64,000 bases of DNA from Ascidiaceihabitans sp039975415 (GTDB lineage Bacteria > Pseudomonadota > Alphaproteobacteria > Rhodobacterales > Rhodobacteraceae). The stretch lies in assembly GCF_039975415.1 (NCBI RefSeq), contig NZ_JBDWHD010000001.1, one strand, 5' to 3'. Within the stretch, counting starts at the first letter, position 1. Every line of letters starts with the position of its first letter. The notes beneath the pieces are model-generated. The model ran no database searches and was not told the DNA's origin. It saw nothing but the letters and a program-made list of their open reading frames with translations. The position numbers and the translations under genes are program-made. Below are positions 45,568-55,067 of this stretch, in pieces.

Positions 45568-45606
45568 AATGTATCCCGTTTTATCAAGGTAGCGGAGAAC
45601 TCGGCC
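45568..45606 (-). promoter_or_regulatory. Candidate preQ1-I riboswitch overlapping the ribosome site
   Basis: The minus strand reads CCGAG-TTC-TCCG-CTAC-CTTG-ATAAAA-CGGGATAC and then ATG. P1 would be CGAG/CTTG. P2 is the pseudoknot TCCG/CGGG, which covers the GGGA ribosome site. The loop TTC...CTAC and the A-rich ATAAAA stretch closely parallel the classic aptamer (TTCTAGCTAC...ATAAAAAACTAA). It lies directly before a queuosine-precursor transporter, where repression by preQ1 at the translation level makes sense. Boundary and class need structure probing. Confidence 0.65.
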
Positions 45607-45658
45607 CGCACCATGCGGACGGGCGGTCTTTAGGCCTGCACGCGCTGTGATGCAAGCC

Positions 45659-46477
45659 TCATTCCATTAGCCTGTATTCCACGACCTGATTGCGTTGGAG
45701 CGGTTGGAAGTTGTCGTCCGACACCAGTGTCAGCCGGATATGACCATTCGGATCGGTCCAGACCGTGATCCCTTCCAGATTGTCGTGTTGCAGCGCAAAG
45801 GTGGTCAGCAACAGCTTTTCGCCCAAGTCTGGCTGCGCCAAATCGAAACGCCGTATTTGGCTACGAAACCCGATAGGGGTGAAGTGACGTTCCAGCAAAT
45901 ACAGGAAGCCGTCTGGCCCGAAATCGGCCCCAACAGGCACAAATGGTCCGCGTTTCGGGATAACAGTGGTCTTGGTCCATTGGCCTTGATCAAACACATA
46001 CAGCGGGAAAGGCGCGTCATTTGTACCGGTGCGTTCTTGTAGCGTGTAAAGGCGCCCATCCGCGTCGATGGCCAAGGCCTCAAGGGCGCGATTGGATGGC
46101 ATTTTGCGAAAATCCGGATGCCTGCGCAGGGACATCCCGTCCAATGTGCGGATGCGTGCGGGTCCTTCAAACGACAGATAGGTTTCGGACGGTGTCATCG
46201 CCAGCCCTTCGGTGTCCTGCTGTGTCGGGGCGATGTTGGCGGGGCTTGCCTGAACTTCTACAATCTCACCAGCGGCATCGCGCATCAGGTGCAGATCAAA
46301 AAAGAAACCACGATCGGAAACAGCTAAGGCATGGACCCCGTCCTCGGTTTCAATCGCAGAAAGCCCGCCCAAGGTTTTGGCGGTTCCGTCAATGGACGTC
46401 GCAGACATGAAATCCAGCGTTTGCGCCCCCACAGAGGACGCAAACAGCGCTAATCCGACGCCAAGACTGCGGAACAT
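45659..46477 (-). CDS. Phytase-like/esterase-like exported protein
   Basis: This 272-residue protein has a signal peptide (MFRSLGVGLALFASSVGAQ) and a beta-propeller-type phytase-like domain: TLGGLSAIETEDGVHALAVS, DTEGLAMTPSETYLSFEG, NRALEALAIDADGRLYTLQE, VPVGADFGPDGFLYLLERHF, HDNLEGITVWTDPNGHIRLT. These are the repeated GLEALA-type motifs of this family. The ATG at 46477 lies inside the 3' end of mepA (28-base overlap), so it is translationally coupled. The substrate is unknown. Confidence 0.82.
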   Translation of the reverse strand: MFRSLGVGLALFASSVGAQTLDFMSATSIDGTAKTLGGLSAIETEDGVHALAVSDRGFFFDLHLMRDAAGEIVEVQASPANIAPTQQDTEGLAMTPSETYLSFEGPARIRTLDGMSLRRHPDFRKMPSNRALEALAIDADGRLYTLQERTGTNDAPFPLYVFDQGQWTKTTVIPKRGPFVPVGADFGPDGFLYLLERHFTPIGFRSQIRRFDLAQPDLGEKLLLTTFALQHDNLEGITVWTDPNGHIRLTLVSDDNFQPLQRNQVVEYRLME

Positions 46478-47379
46478 GAACCCGGAAGGTCCGCCACGCG
46501 CAATTCACGACGCGGTTTGGGCGGCTTTGCGTTTGGATCTCGTGGTTTTGGGGGGGGCGGGTTCAAGATGTCTTTGACCCATTGGCGTGCATCCGCGCAG
46601 CCGTCCCCTTTGGGTGGGGCTGCTTGATCGACGCAGCCGCGTGCACCTTTGGGGCATTTCAGGCGCACATGGAAATGGTAGTGGTGGCCGTACCACGGGC
46701 GCACTTTATTCAGCCAAGACCGGTCGCCTTTTTCGTCGTTGCACATTTTCACCTTTGCGCCGGGGAAGACAAAAATGCGGGCGGTGCGTTTGTCTTTGGC
46801 GGCGGCTTTGATGATTTCGTGATGCGCGGGCGACCAATTGGAATTGGTGTAGGCCCCTTTGGCGCGACGTGTGGAAATACTTGAGATATTTTCGCGATCC
46901 GTAGTGTTTAGGTTCAGGTTATTGGCGGGCAGCATCCAGATGTCTGCGTCCAGCCCGATCTGGTGGCTGCGGTGGCCTGTCAACATCGGCCCCCCGCGCG
47001 GCTGACTTAAATCACCCACATAAAGCCCGTTCCATCCGGGTTGTGCCGCCGCTTTGCGCGACAGCTTTTGCACCATGTCCACAAGTTCGGGGTGGCCCCA
47101 GTTGCGGTTGCGTGACAGGCGCATCGCCTGCCATGTGGGACCGGTTTCTGCCAATTGGACGGACCCTGCCGCACAGCCCTTTGCGTAGCTGCCAAAAGCG
47201 GCTGGACGCTGTGCCGAAGCGCTGCGTTTCGCACCAAAGGCAGACTTTGCCAAACCGCGCAATTCGGCGGCGGTTGGTTCTTTCACAGGGGTGCCGTCGA
47301 TGTTGGTGTCGGAGCTGCCAGCGCAGGCAATCAGCACAAGGCTGGTGACAATCGCAAGAGTGTTTCGGATTCTAATCAT
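46450..47379 (-). CDS. mepA: Penicillin-insensitive murein endopeptidase MepA
   Basis: This 309-residue protein has an N-terminal lipoprotein-like signal (TLAIVTSLVLIACAGSSD, lipobox ending in Cys19) and a LAS metallopeptidase domain. Zinc and catalytic residues lie in MLTGHRSHQIGLDADIWMLP and in VRPWYGHHYHFHVRLKCP. It cleaves D-Ala-meso-DAP cross-links in peptidoglycan. The ATG shares a base with the stop of the MFS gene upstream. Three coupled minus-strand genes (MFS, mepA, phytase-like) form the unit. Confidence 0.92.
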   Translation of the reverse strand: MIRIRNTLAIVTSLVLIACAGSSDTNIDGTPVKEPTAAELRGLAKSAFGAKRSASAQRPAAFGSYAKGCAAGSVQLAETGPTWQAMRLSRNRNWGHPELVDMVQKLSRKAAAQPGWNGLYVGDLSQPRGGPMLTGHRSHQIGLDADIWMLPANNLNLNTTDRENISSISTRRAKGAYTNSNWSPAHHEIIKAAAKDKRTARIFVFPGAKVKMCNDEKGDRSWLNKVRPWYGHHYHFHVRLKCPKGARGCVDQAAPPKGDGCADARQWVKDILNPPPPKPRDPNAKPPKPRRELRVADLPGSCSAVLASD

Positions 47380-48749
47380 TACTCGTTTTCTCCGTCCGGC
47401 TTGACCCAGAGTAACAGGATCAGACCAATTAAGAAAAGGGCCACCAGCGGTGTGACCCCCAAACGCTGGGACCCCGTGATGTCACTGGCCAACGCGATCA
47501 ACAACGGCGCCATAAAGGACGTGGCTTTGCCCGACAGCGCATAAAGGCCAAAGGCTTCGGTCATGCGGTCAGGATGGGCTTGGCGTGTCATCATGTTGCG
47601 CGAGGCCGATTGCACCACGCCGCCACCCGCACCGATCATGGCCCCAGCGATGTAAAACGCGATGTTGGGCAGGTTGGATCCTTCGGGAACGGCCACCCAC
47701 AACACCGATGTGGGCGTCAGTGAAATGATCAGCAAGGACGACAACATCAGGACAATGACGCTGGCGATAATCACAGGCTTTGGGCCGATGGCCTTGTCGA
47801 TGTATCCTGCAATATAGCAGAACACTGCGCCGCTGACCGCACCCAGAATGCCAAAAACGCCAACCTGTGTGATCGACCAGTCCAGCACGCCCAGTGCGTA
47901 AATGCCCCCAAACGTATACAACCCGTTCAACGCATCACGGTAAAACATGGACGAGCCAAGATAAGCAAACAGGGACGGGCGCGACGGCAAGGATGCGAGT
48001 GTTGTGCCCAATTCGCGGATCCCGTCCATCACAGACACTTTTGTTTCAGGCACTGCCGTTGGGTCGTCGCGCATGTATAAAAAGAACGGGATCATAAAGA
48101 CCGCAAACCAGATCGCCGTCATGGGGCCGACAATGCGGGTGTCAGCCTTGGTTAACGGATCAAGGCCGAACAGAGGTTTTAACCCCAACATCGTATTCCC
48201 CGTTTCTGTCGCTTGAAACAGGCCCAGCATCACAAGCAACGACACCACACCACCCACATACCCAAAGGCCCACCCCGTCCCCGATATGCGGCCCAAATCA
48301 TCCTTTTTGCCCAGCGTGGGCAGGTAGGCGTTGGTAAAGATGGTGGCAAACTCCATGCCAATCAGGCCAATGCCAAAGAACACAAGCGTCTGGATCACAG
48401 AAAAGCTGCCGGGGGCGGCCAACCAAAGGCCCATGGAGCCGATGAAATACAGCATCGAAAACAGCCAGATCCACGGCATTTTGCGCCCAGAGTTGTCCGA
48501 AATAGACCCAAGGATCGGGGCAAGGATCGCGATGGACAGGCCCGTGACCGTTAACCCGTAGCCCCAATAGGCCTGCGCCTTGGCCTTTGCGATGCCGGGG
48601 TCCATGCCCCCGGCGGTCAGCGCATCGCTGGCGACCAAAGCAAAATAGGGGCCGAAAATAAACGTCAGGATCAAGGTGTTATACGGCTGGCTGGCCCAGT
48701 CGAAAAAATACCAACCCCAGATGCGCTTCTTTTGTGAAATCTCTGACAT
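47379..48749 (-). CDS. UMF1-family MFS transporter
   Basis: This 456-residue transporter has twelve predicted helices. The N-terminal RIWGWYFFDWASQPYNTLIL and IFGPYFALVA segments are the UMF1 (vacuole-effluxer-like) pattern, with KMPWIWLFSMLYFIGSMGLW and ISGTGWAFGYVGGVVSLLVM further on and GGGVVQSASRNMMTRQAHPD late. It is the first gene of the operon with mepA. The substrate is not known, and a link to peptidoglycan turnover products is speculative. Confidence 0.87.
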   Translation of the reverse strand: MSEISQKKRIWGWYFFDWASQPYNTLILTFIFGPYFALVASDALTAGGMDPGIAKAKAQAYWGYGLTVTGLSIAILAPILGSISDNSGRKMPWIWLFSMLYFIGSMGLWLAAPGSFSVIQTLVFFGIGLIGMEFATIFTNAYLPTLGKKDDLGRISGTGWAFGYVGGVVSLLVMLGLFQATETGNTMLGLKPLFGLDPLTKADTRIVGPMTAIWFAVFMIPFFLYMRDDPTAVPETKVSVMDGIRELGTTLASLPSRPSLFAYLGSSMFYRDALNGLYTFGGIYALGVLDWSITQVGVFGILGAVSGAVFCYIAGYIDKAIGPKPVIIASVIVLMLSSLLIISLTPTSVLWVAVPEGSNLPNIAFYIAGAMIGAGGGVVQSASRNMMTRQAHPDRMTEAFGLYALSGKATSFMAPLLIALASDITGSQRLGVTPLVALFLIGLILLLWVKPDGENE

Positions 48750-48810
48750 GCCCTGCCCCCGTCTTTATTGTTAACGGATTAAGAACAGGCGCAGGGCGTT
48801 GGCGCAAGAA

Positions 48811-49365
48811 TTAACTGCCTTGCGCGGGGGCTTGCATGGGGGGCCAAGGGCGCATGGCGTCGGCCTCTACCCAGGCTTTGATCCAGTCGGGAAAGGGCGG
48901 GCTAACGGGATCGCGCCCCAAGCCTTCGGCAACGCGGGCGGGGTCAATGGCCTTGCGGTTTTCCAAAACGGCAGCGCGGTAGAGGATGTGGTTGGCGCAG
49001 GTTCCATCGGGAAAGAACATGGCGTGTTCGAGGTAAATGAACCGGTCATCCCAGCACACTGCGCGGCTGTGGGTGGTGAACTTTTGAAACATAGTGATGC
49101 GTTTGCGGTAGCGCACGGTTGCCCCGGCCATGGCCAACGCCCATTTTTTCCTGAACAGCAACGCGATCAACCCGCCACGCTGCGCAAGTGCGAAGCGTCC
49201 CAGGTCCGAGATCGTTAGCACTCGACCATTGTTCATTTCTGCAAACATGTCCAAGTCCCATGGCCAGCAAATGTGGTGTGAGACATGCGTGTCGTTGAAA
49301 TTTTCCAAAGGCGGCAAGCGGCGCGCCATCAGGATATCTTTGAAAAAGCGGATGAAGGGAAACAT
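48811..49365 (-). CDS. Thioesterase (hotdog-fold acyl-CoA thioesterase)
   Basis: This 184-residue 4HBT-type hotdog protein has PWDLDMFAEMNNGRVLTISD (Asp/Asn active region), then TVRYRKRITMFQKFTTHSRA, then YLEHAMFFPDGTCANHILYR. The start at 49365 is preferred because AAAGGAG lies upstream of it; the frame runs on to 49416. It probably cleaves acyl-CoAs. It is divergent from yggT. Confidence 0.8.
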   Translation of the reverse strand: MFPFIRFFKDILMARRLPPLENFNDTHVSHHICWPWDLDMFAEMNNGRVLTISDLGRFALAQRGGLIALLFRKKWALAMAGATVRYRKRITMFQKFTTHSRAVCWDDRFIYLEHAMFFPDGTCANHILYRAAVLENRKAIDPARVAEGLGRDPVSPPFPDWIKAWVEADAMRPWPPMQAPAQGS

Positions 49366-49486
49366 GCGGGCTCCTTTGTAGTCCGAAATGGAGGTGTTGG
49401 CGCATGGGTCAAGCATTAACCTTGCGGCAGGGTTGCCGTTTTATGTAGGGACACCTAACTGTTTGGTGGAAACCGGAGGATCATGG

Positions 49487-49774
49487 ATGATCATTATTTA
49501 CGATGCACTGCAATTGGTTTTGGGTGTCGCCTATTTTATCATCATCGCGCATGTGATTATGAGCTGGTTGATCAACTTTCAGGTGCTGAACCTGCATCAG
49601 CCGATCGTTTCGCAAATCTGGTATGGCATTTCGCGCCTGCTTGAACCGATGTACGCGCGCATTCGCAGCTTTCTACCGGCAACAGGTGGGCTTGATCTGG
49701 CCCCGCTGGTGGCTTTGCTTGCGGTGATTTTATTGCGTTCTTCCGTGCTGCCAGTTTTGTTCGGGCTGCGTTAG
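49487..49774 (+). CDS. YggT-family membrane protein
   Basis: This 95-residue protein has two helices, LQLVLGVAYFIIIAHVIMSW and LAPLVALLAVILLRSSVLPV, around a conserved IWYGISRLLEPMYARIRSFL segment, the YggT signature. ATG 49487 sits six bases after GGAGGA; another ATG at 49483 is out of frame. The family is linked to osmotic tolerance and cell-division positioning in some bacteria. Confidence 0.87.
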   Translation: MIIIYDALQLVLGVAYFIIIAHVIMSWLINFQVLNLHQPIVSQIWYGISRLLEPMYARIRSFLPATGGLDLAPLVALLAVILLRSSVLPVLFGLR

Positions 49775-49843
49775 GACTTGTTCACCAAATCGTAGTGTGG
49801 GAGTCTGCATTAAAAGAGCAGACAACCCAACAGGATCCGCCCG

Positions 49844-51889
49844 ATGACCAGCGCTGCCACGCTGCTTTCTGACGTTTTTGGCTTTGATGCCTTCCGCGCT
49901 GGCCAACAAGAGATTGTTGAAGCCGTAACGGACGGTGAAAACGTGTTGGCCATCATGCCGACGGGTGGTGGTAAGTCCCTTTGTTTTCAATTGCCTGCTT
50001 TGATGCGGTCTGGGGTGACTGTGGTGATTTCACCGCTGATCGCTTTGATGCGCGATCAGGTGCGGGCGTTGCAGGAAGCGGGCGTTTGCGCGGGGGCATT
50101 GACCTCTGGCAACACCGAAGAAGAAACTGACGCGGTCTGGGACGGTTTGGAACGTGGCGACCTGAAGTTATTGTACATGGCGCCAGAGCGGCTTGCCTCG
50201 TCTGGGACCCGCGACATGTTGCGGCGGGTGGGTGTGTCCTTGATCGCAGTGGATGAGGCGCATTGCGTCAGCCAATGGGGGCATGATTTTCGCCCTGATT
50301 ACCTGCGCATTGGCGAATTGCGGCGTGCTTTGGACGTGCCCTTGGCGGCATTCACGGCGACGGCAGACGCCGAAACCCAAGTCGAGATCGTGCAAAAACT
50401 ATTTGATGGCACCCCGCCACGTGCGTTCTTGCGTGGATTTGATCGGCCCAATATCCACTTGGCGTTCGCTTCAAAAGACAGCCCGCGTCGTCAGATTTTG
50501 GATTTTGCAGCGGCACGAAAAGGGCAATCTGGCATCGTATACTGCGGCACCCGTGCGAAAACCGAAGGTATCGCAGGGGCGCTGCGCGACGCCGGGCATG
50601 CAGCGATGCATTATCACGGTGGTATGGACGCCGATGACCGACGGATCGCAGAACGTAGGTTTCAGCAAGAAGATGGCCTGATTGTTGTGGCAACTGTCGC
50701 TTTTGGAATGGGGGTCGACAAGCCGGACATTCGCTGGGTTGCGCATGCGGATTTGCCGAAATCTATCGAAGCGTATTATCAGGAAATCGGTCGTGCCGGG
50801 CGTGATGGGGCACCGGCAGAAACACTGACTTTGTTTGGCCCCGAAGATATTCGATTGCGCCGTACCCAGATCGATGAAGGGCTTGCACCACCTGAACGCC
50901 GCGCGGCGGATCATGCGCGTTTGAATGCACTGTTGGGGCTGGCCGAAGCGTTGGAATGTCGCCGCAAAACGCTGTTGAAGTATTTTGATGAAACGGACGT
51001 GACCTGTGGCTCGTGTGATTTATGTGATGCACCTGTGGATGTCTTCGATGGGACAACGGCAGTACGCAAGGCCCTGTCGGCGATGTTGCGCACCGATGAA
51101 TGGTTTGGTGCGGGGCATCTGATCGACATATTGCTGGGCAACGAAACGGATAAAGTCCGTCAGCGTGGGCATAGTAGCTTGCCGACTTACGGCGTGGGCA
51201 AAGAATATGACAAGCGCCAGTGGCAGGCCGTGTTTCGCCAGATGATGGGTCACGATCTGGTGCGTCCTGATCCTGAACGACACGGTGCACTTCGTATGAC
51301 GGATGCCGCGTTGCCAATTTTACGAGATGAGGCAAAAATTTCGTTGCGCCGGGATACCATCAAATCCGCAGGCAAGAACCGTCGCCCTGCGGCCAAGGAA
51401 ATGGTGGCTGAAGAAGATGCGCCGCTGCTGAGTGCGCTTAAAGCCAAGCGTCGCGGTTTTGCAGAAACCAACAAAGTGCCCGCCTACATTATTTTCAACG
51501 ATCGTACCCTGATAGAGATGGCTGAGACACGCCCTAAAACTCTGGATGATATGGCGCGGGTCGGCGGTGTCGGTGCCAAGAAACTTGAAAGCTATGGGGC
51601 CGCATTTCTGGAAGTGATCAACGGTGAAGCAGAAATGATGCACCCCACCCGGCGTAAACTGGCAGGCCGCGACGCGGGCACTGTGTATGACAGATTGCTG
51701 GAGGTGCAGTCGCAATTGGCCCGCGGTGCTGATGGGATCGACAAACCTCTGAGCTGTTCTGCGTCGCAATTGGCCAAAGTCGCGCAAATGCGGCCAGGTG
51801 ATGTTCAAGGGTTGGAGCGGTTGTTGGGCGACAAACGCTCACAAAGATTTGGGCCGGCATTTCTGGACGTCTTGCGGGACGCGGGCTAG
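49844..51889 (+). CDS. recQ: ATP-dependent DNA helicase RecQ
   Basis: This 681-residue RecQ helicase unwinds DNA 3'-5' in recombination and repair. Walker A lies in NVLAIMPTGGGKSLCFQLPA; the DEAH box is AVDEAHCVSQWGHDFRPDY. Helicase motif VI is IEAYYQEIGRAGRDGAPAE. A zinc-binding part has C-x2-C in DVTCGSCDLCDAPV; then a winged helix, and an HRDC domain near residues 520-600 (AETRPKTLDDMARVGGVG). A further 50-residue tail (ASQLAKVAQMRPGDVQGLER) may be a second HRDC-like module. Confidence 0.95.
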   Translation: MTSAATLLSDVFGFDAFRAGQQEIVEAVTDGENVLAIMPTGGGKSLCFQLPALMRSGVTVVISPLIALMRDQVRALQEAGVCAGALTSGNTEEETDAVWDGLERGDLKLLYMAPERLASSGTRDMLRRVGVSLIAVDEAHCVSQWGHDFRPDYLRIGELRRALDVPLAAFTATADAETQVEIVQKLFDGTPPRAFLRGFDRPNIHLAFASKDSPRRQILDFAAARKGQSGIVYCGTRAKTEGIAGALRDAGHAAMHYHGGMDADDRRIAERRFQQEDGLIVVATVAFGMGVDKPDIRWVAHADLPKSIEAYYQEIGRAGRDGAPAETLTLFGPEDIRLRRTQIDEGLAPPERRAADHARLNALLGLAEALECRRKTLLKYFDETDVTCGSCDLCDAPVDVFDGTTAVRKALSAMLRTDEWFGAGHLIDILLGNETDKVRQRGHSSLPTYGVGKEYDKRQWQAVFRQMMGHDLVRPDPERHGALRMTDAALPILRDEAKISLRRDTIKSAGKNRRPAAKEMVAEEDAPLLSALKAKRRGFAETNKVPAYIIFNDRTLIEMAETRPKTLDDMARVGGVGAKKLESYGAAFLEVINGEAEMMHPTRRKLAGRDAGTVYDRLLEVQSQLARGADGIDKPLSCSASQLAKVAQMRPGDVQGLERLLGDKRSQRFGPAFLDVLRDAG

Positions 51890-51921
51890 ATCATGCAACA
51901 AGCAAACAAAAGGACACGTAC

Positions 51922-52692
51922 ATGTTGGTAGTTATTTCTCCGGCCAAAAGGCTGGATTGGGAAGAACGTGATGTGGCCATGACGGCACCTGATTTTCAGG
52001 ATGACGCGATCAGATTGACCAAAACTGCACGTAATTTGACGTTGGGCAAGTTGAAGGACTTGATGCATCTCAGCGATGATTTGGCGAAATTGAACCGCGA
52101 CCGGTTTAAGGCGTTTGAAGATGCACCAAGCGTGGATGTGACCCGTCCGGCCGCTTTGGCTTTTGCCGGTGATACGTACCAAGGGCTTGAAGCGCAGACG
52201 TTGGATTCCGACGAAATGGCATGGGCGCAAGAGCATCTGCGTATTTTGTCGGGACTTTACGGCGTATTGCGGCCACTGGATGCCATTCAGCCCTATCGTC
52301 TGGAAATGGGCAGTCGTCTAAAAACACGCCGTGGCACCAATCTGTATGAGTATTGGGGTGACGATCTGTCAAAGGCTTTGAACCTGCAAGGTGCGTCTGT
52401 TGGGACTGAGACCTTGATCAATTGCGCAAGCCAAGAGTATTTCGGCGCTGTTGCGATGAAGTCCCTGAAGCTGCGGGTGATTACGCCGGCCTTCATGGAA
52501 GACAAAGGCCAAGGCCCTAAGATTGTGAGCTTTTTTGCCAAAAAGGCACGTGGGGCAATGGCGCGTTTTGTTGTGCAGAACCGTCTGACGCATCCCGACG
52601 ATATTTTGGGATTTGAAGCGGGTGGCTATGCCTATCAACCTGATCTTTCCACAGAAGATAAGCCGGTTTTTGTCCGCCCTTACCCAACCTAG
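51922..52692 (+). CDS. yaaA: Peroxide stress protein YaaA
   Basis: This 256-residue DUF328/YaaA protein limits intracellular iron and DNA damage under peroxide. It begins LVVISPAKRLDWEERDVAM and has LAFAGDTYQGLEAQTLD, SGLYGVLRPLDAIQPYRLEM, NCASQEYFGAVAMKSLKLRV, and FFAKKARGAMARFVVQNRLT, the family's conserved blocks. It is adjacent to recQ by 32 bases in the same direction, so possibly co-expressed in stress. It ends against the convergent kinase gene. Confidence 0.92.
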   Translation: MLVVISPAKRLDWEERDVAMTAPDFQDDAIRLTKTARNLTLGKLKDLMHLSDDLAKLNRDRFKAFEDAPSVDVTRPAALAFAGDTYQGLEAQTLDSDEMAWAQEHLRILSGLYGVLRPLDAIQPYRLEMGSRLKTRRGTNLYEYWGDDLSKALNLQGASVGTETLINCASQEYFGAVAMKSLKLRVITPAFMEDKGQGPKIVSFFAKKARGAMARFVVQNRLTHPDDILGFEAGGYAYQPDLSTEDKPVFVRPYPT

Positions 52693-52695
52693 GCC

Positions 52696-54927
52696 TTAGC
52701 CTGCCTGCGCCTGATGCTGCACGGGTGGCGTGACATGCGCGGGCGCGCAGGCTTCAATCCGTTCCATGATTTCCGGCTTGCGCAACGGTTTGGTCAGATA
52801 ATGATCCAAACCGGCTTGCAGTATTCCTTGGTCGTCGCCGTCCATGGCGTGCGCGGTTAGCGCAACGATCGGCACGTGACCACCCGTGGTTTGTTCAAGT
52901 TTTCGGATGGCGCCGGTTGCTTCTTTGCCGTCCATTTTTGGCATCGAGATGTCCATGAAGATCAGGTCCGGCTCGAAGCTTTCAAACATTTTAACGGCCT
53001 GAAGCCCGTCGGTCGCAAACATCAAATCAATGTTCAGTTCTTTGACCATCTTTTGAAACACCAACCTGTTGGTCTTGTTGTCTTCCGCGGCCAAAATGCG
53101 CATTTTTCGGGTGTCATGGGGCGTGGCCAGTTCCTCTGACCAGCCGATAGGTGTGGCATCCGCCGTTTGTTCCGCTACAGGGGGTATGACCTCTTTACTG
53201 TGATTTGCGCCAAGCGATTCCAGTTTTGCGAACAGTTGCTTACGTGGCACCGGCTTTTGCATCAAAGCGTGCAAATGTTTGCGGGCAGGTTCCTTTTCGG
53301 CAAACCCGGGGTCCGAGCTGAGTAAGATAATCGGGGTGTCGTCGCCGCGCGAGCGAATGGCTTCAGCGAACTCCATACCGTCCATTTCAGGCATATTGTG
53401 GTCGGTCAGGATCAAATCCACTGTACTGTCAAGCTGGGACAATGCGTTTTTGCCATTCGTGCAGCTTGTGACGGTAAGGCCCAACAGTGCTAGTTGTTTT
53501 TCCAAAATCGTACGGTTTGCGGCGATGTCATCAACCACCATCACATGATGCAGCCCGTTGGGGATCAAAGGTGCCATTTGCATCTGGTCGTCCGTGGTGT
53601 CCATCGTAAGACGCACCCCGAAACACGACCCTACGTTTTCTTCGCTGGTCACCCAGATGTCGCCGCCCATCAGCTTGATCAAACGCTGTGAAATCGCCAA
53701 CCCCAACCCAGTTCCGTCGAACTTCCGGTTGCGTTCGTTTTCGACCTGATTGAATTCACCAAAAATATGCCCGACCATATCATTTGCAATGCCGATACCT
53801 GTGTCTTCAATGGTGATCGTGACGTCTGCGTTGCCGGTTTCAGGATTCGGAACGCCAATGACGCGCACCAAAATATGTCCCGAGGCCGTGAATTTGACCG
53901 CATTGCCCATCAAGTTGGTCAAAACCTGTCGAATGCGTCCTGGATCGCCGACGAAACTGGTCGGTAAGAACAAGTCGTAATCGAGAAGCAGGTTCAGTCC
54001 TTTGTCCCGCGCCAAAGGCTGAAGCAACATGATGATTTCGTGGATGCTGCGTTCTAAATCAAAGGGCTCTGGGTGCAGTTCCAGACGTTCTGCTTCGATC
54101 TTCGAATAGTCGAGAACGTCGTTGATGATGACCAGCAGTGCCTCGCCTGAATTTTTGATAGTTTCGACATACAGCTGCTGTTCCTCGTTTAAATCAGTCT
54201 CGACTAAAAGGTCAGACATGCCGACGACACCATTCATGGGGGTGCGGATTTCATGGCTCATGTTGGCCAGGAAGGCTGATTTGGCACGGTTTGCGGCTTC
54301 TGCCACTTCGCGCGCTTCATGTAAGTCATTCTCGTTCAGAACAGCGGCTGTGATGTTCAGCCCAAGAGAAACAATGTCTCCGCCTTGTCCACGTCTATCG
54401 ACCAGTTTGATGTATTGATCGTTCCACAACCGGATGGTGACAGGTTCTGGATCCCGGGCGTGCCAGCGATTGGACATCATTTCGCGCCAGGCATCGACGG
54501 AAAGATCGCCGGTGTCGACAATGCCTTCGTCTGTAAGTGCTTGTAGAATAGTAATATAGTTGACGCCAGGCTTGATGTTTTCCAACCCATCAAAGATCGA
54601 CAAATAGGATTTGTTGGCGGCAACCATCAGATTTTCCGCGTTGAAAAAGGCAAAACCGTCCGTGATCGTTTCAACCGAATGCCATAACCGCCGTTCTGCG
54701 ATCATGATCTTTTGATTGGCCACGGTCAGGTCTGATTTAACGCGTTCGTTTTCATCACGAACAGTTGCGACTTCGGCCCGTGTTTCTACTATTTCATTGC
54801 TAAGTGCCTGCGCGTGTTTGCCCAATTTGCGGTTTGCAGCAAAAAGTTCGGCCTGTTTCAATTCCAGCAAACGTTCCGCAGCCAATCGCCCGCGTCGTTC
54901 TTCCGCCAGTTTGTTGGCCAGAGTCAT
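52696..54927 (-). CDS. Cytosolic hybrid sensor histidine kinase with two receiver domains
   Basis: This 743-residue protein has an N-terminal coiled coil (about 1-90: ERRGRLAAERLLELKQAELF), a PAS domain (about 95-215), a HisKA dimerisation domain with phospho-His in ANMSHEIRTPMNGVVGMSDL, and a HATPase (EDTGIGIANDMVGHIF; GTGLGLAISQRLIKLMGGD). Two receiver domains follow, with Asp in DLILTDHNMPEMDG and in DLIFMDISMPKMDG. There is no membrane segment, so it senses a cytoplasmic signal. The ATG at 54927 is chosen as the frame continues upstream into the promoter region of the macroglobulin gene. No cognate regulator is adjacent. Confidence 0.88.
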   Translation of the reverse strand: MTLANKLAEERRGRLAAERLLELKQAELFAANRKLGKHAQALSNEIVETRAEVATVRDENERVKSDLTVANQKIMIAERRLWHSVETITDGFAFFNAENLMVAANKSYLSIFDGLENIKPGVNYITILQALTDEGIVDTGDLSVDAWREMMSNRWHARDPEPVTIRLWNDQYIKLVDRRGQGGDIVSLGLNITAAVLNENDLHEAREVAEAANRAKSAFLANMSHEIRTPMNGVVGMSDLLVETDLNEEQQLYVETIKNSGEALLVIINDVLDYSKIEAERLELHPEPFDLERSIHEIIMLLQPLARDKGLNLLLDYDLFLPTSFVGDPGRIRQVLTNLMGNAVKFTASGHILVRVIGVPNPETGNADVTITIEDTGIGIANDMVGHIFGEFNQVENERNRKFDGTGLGLAISQRLIKLMGGDIWVTSEENVGSCFGVRLTMDTTDDQMQMAPLIPNGLHHVMVVDDIAANRTILEKQLALLGLTVTSCTNGKNALSQLDSTVDLILTDHNMPEMDGMEFAEAIRSRGDDTPIILLSSDPGFAEKEPARKHLHALMQKPVPRKQLFAKLESLGANHSKEVIPPVAEQTADATPIGWSEELATPHDTRKMRILAAEDNKTNRLVFQKMVKELNIDLMFATDGLQAVKMFESFEPDLIFMDISMPKMDGKEATGAIRKLEQTTGGHVPIVALTAHAMDGDDQGILQAGLDHYLTKPLRKPEIMERIEACAPAHVTPPVQHQAQAG

Positions 54928-55067
54928 CTGGTGCTCCGTTTTGTCGCAATACTTTGCGCGTACATTCGCTGGTTGAGGTGAAGATTGACTTAACCAGCAG
55001 GCAGGAATCGTTGCAAATCCTGTTTCCTCTGTGCGACCCTTCACACAAGTATTTACCGGAGGGTGCT

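Noticed and set aside
45606..45628. Terminator after the phytase-like gene
   Set aside because: A short GCCCG/CGGGC stem exists on the minus strand but with no T-run and with the riboswitch starting at once; left unannotated.
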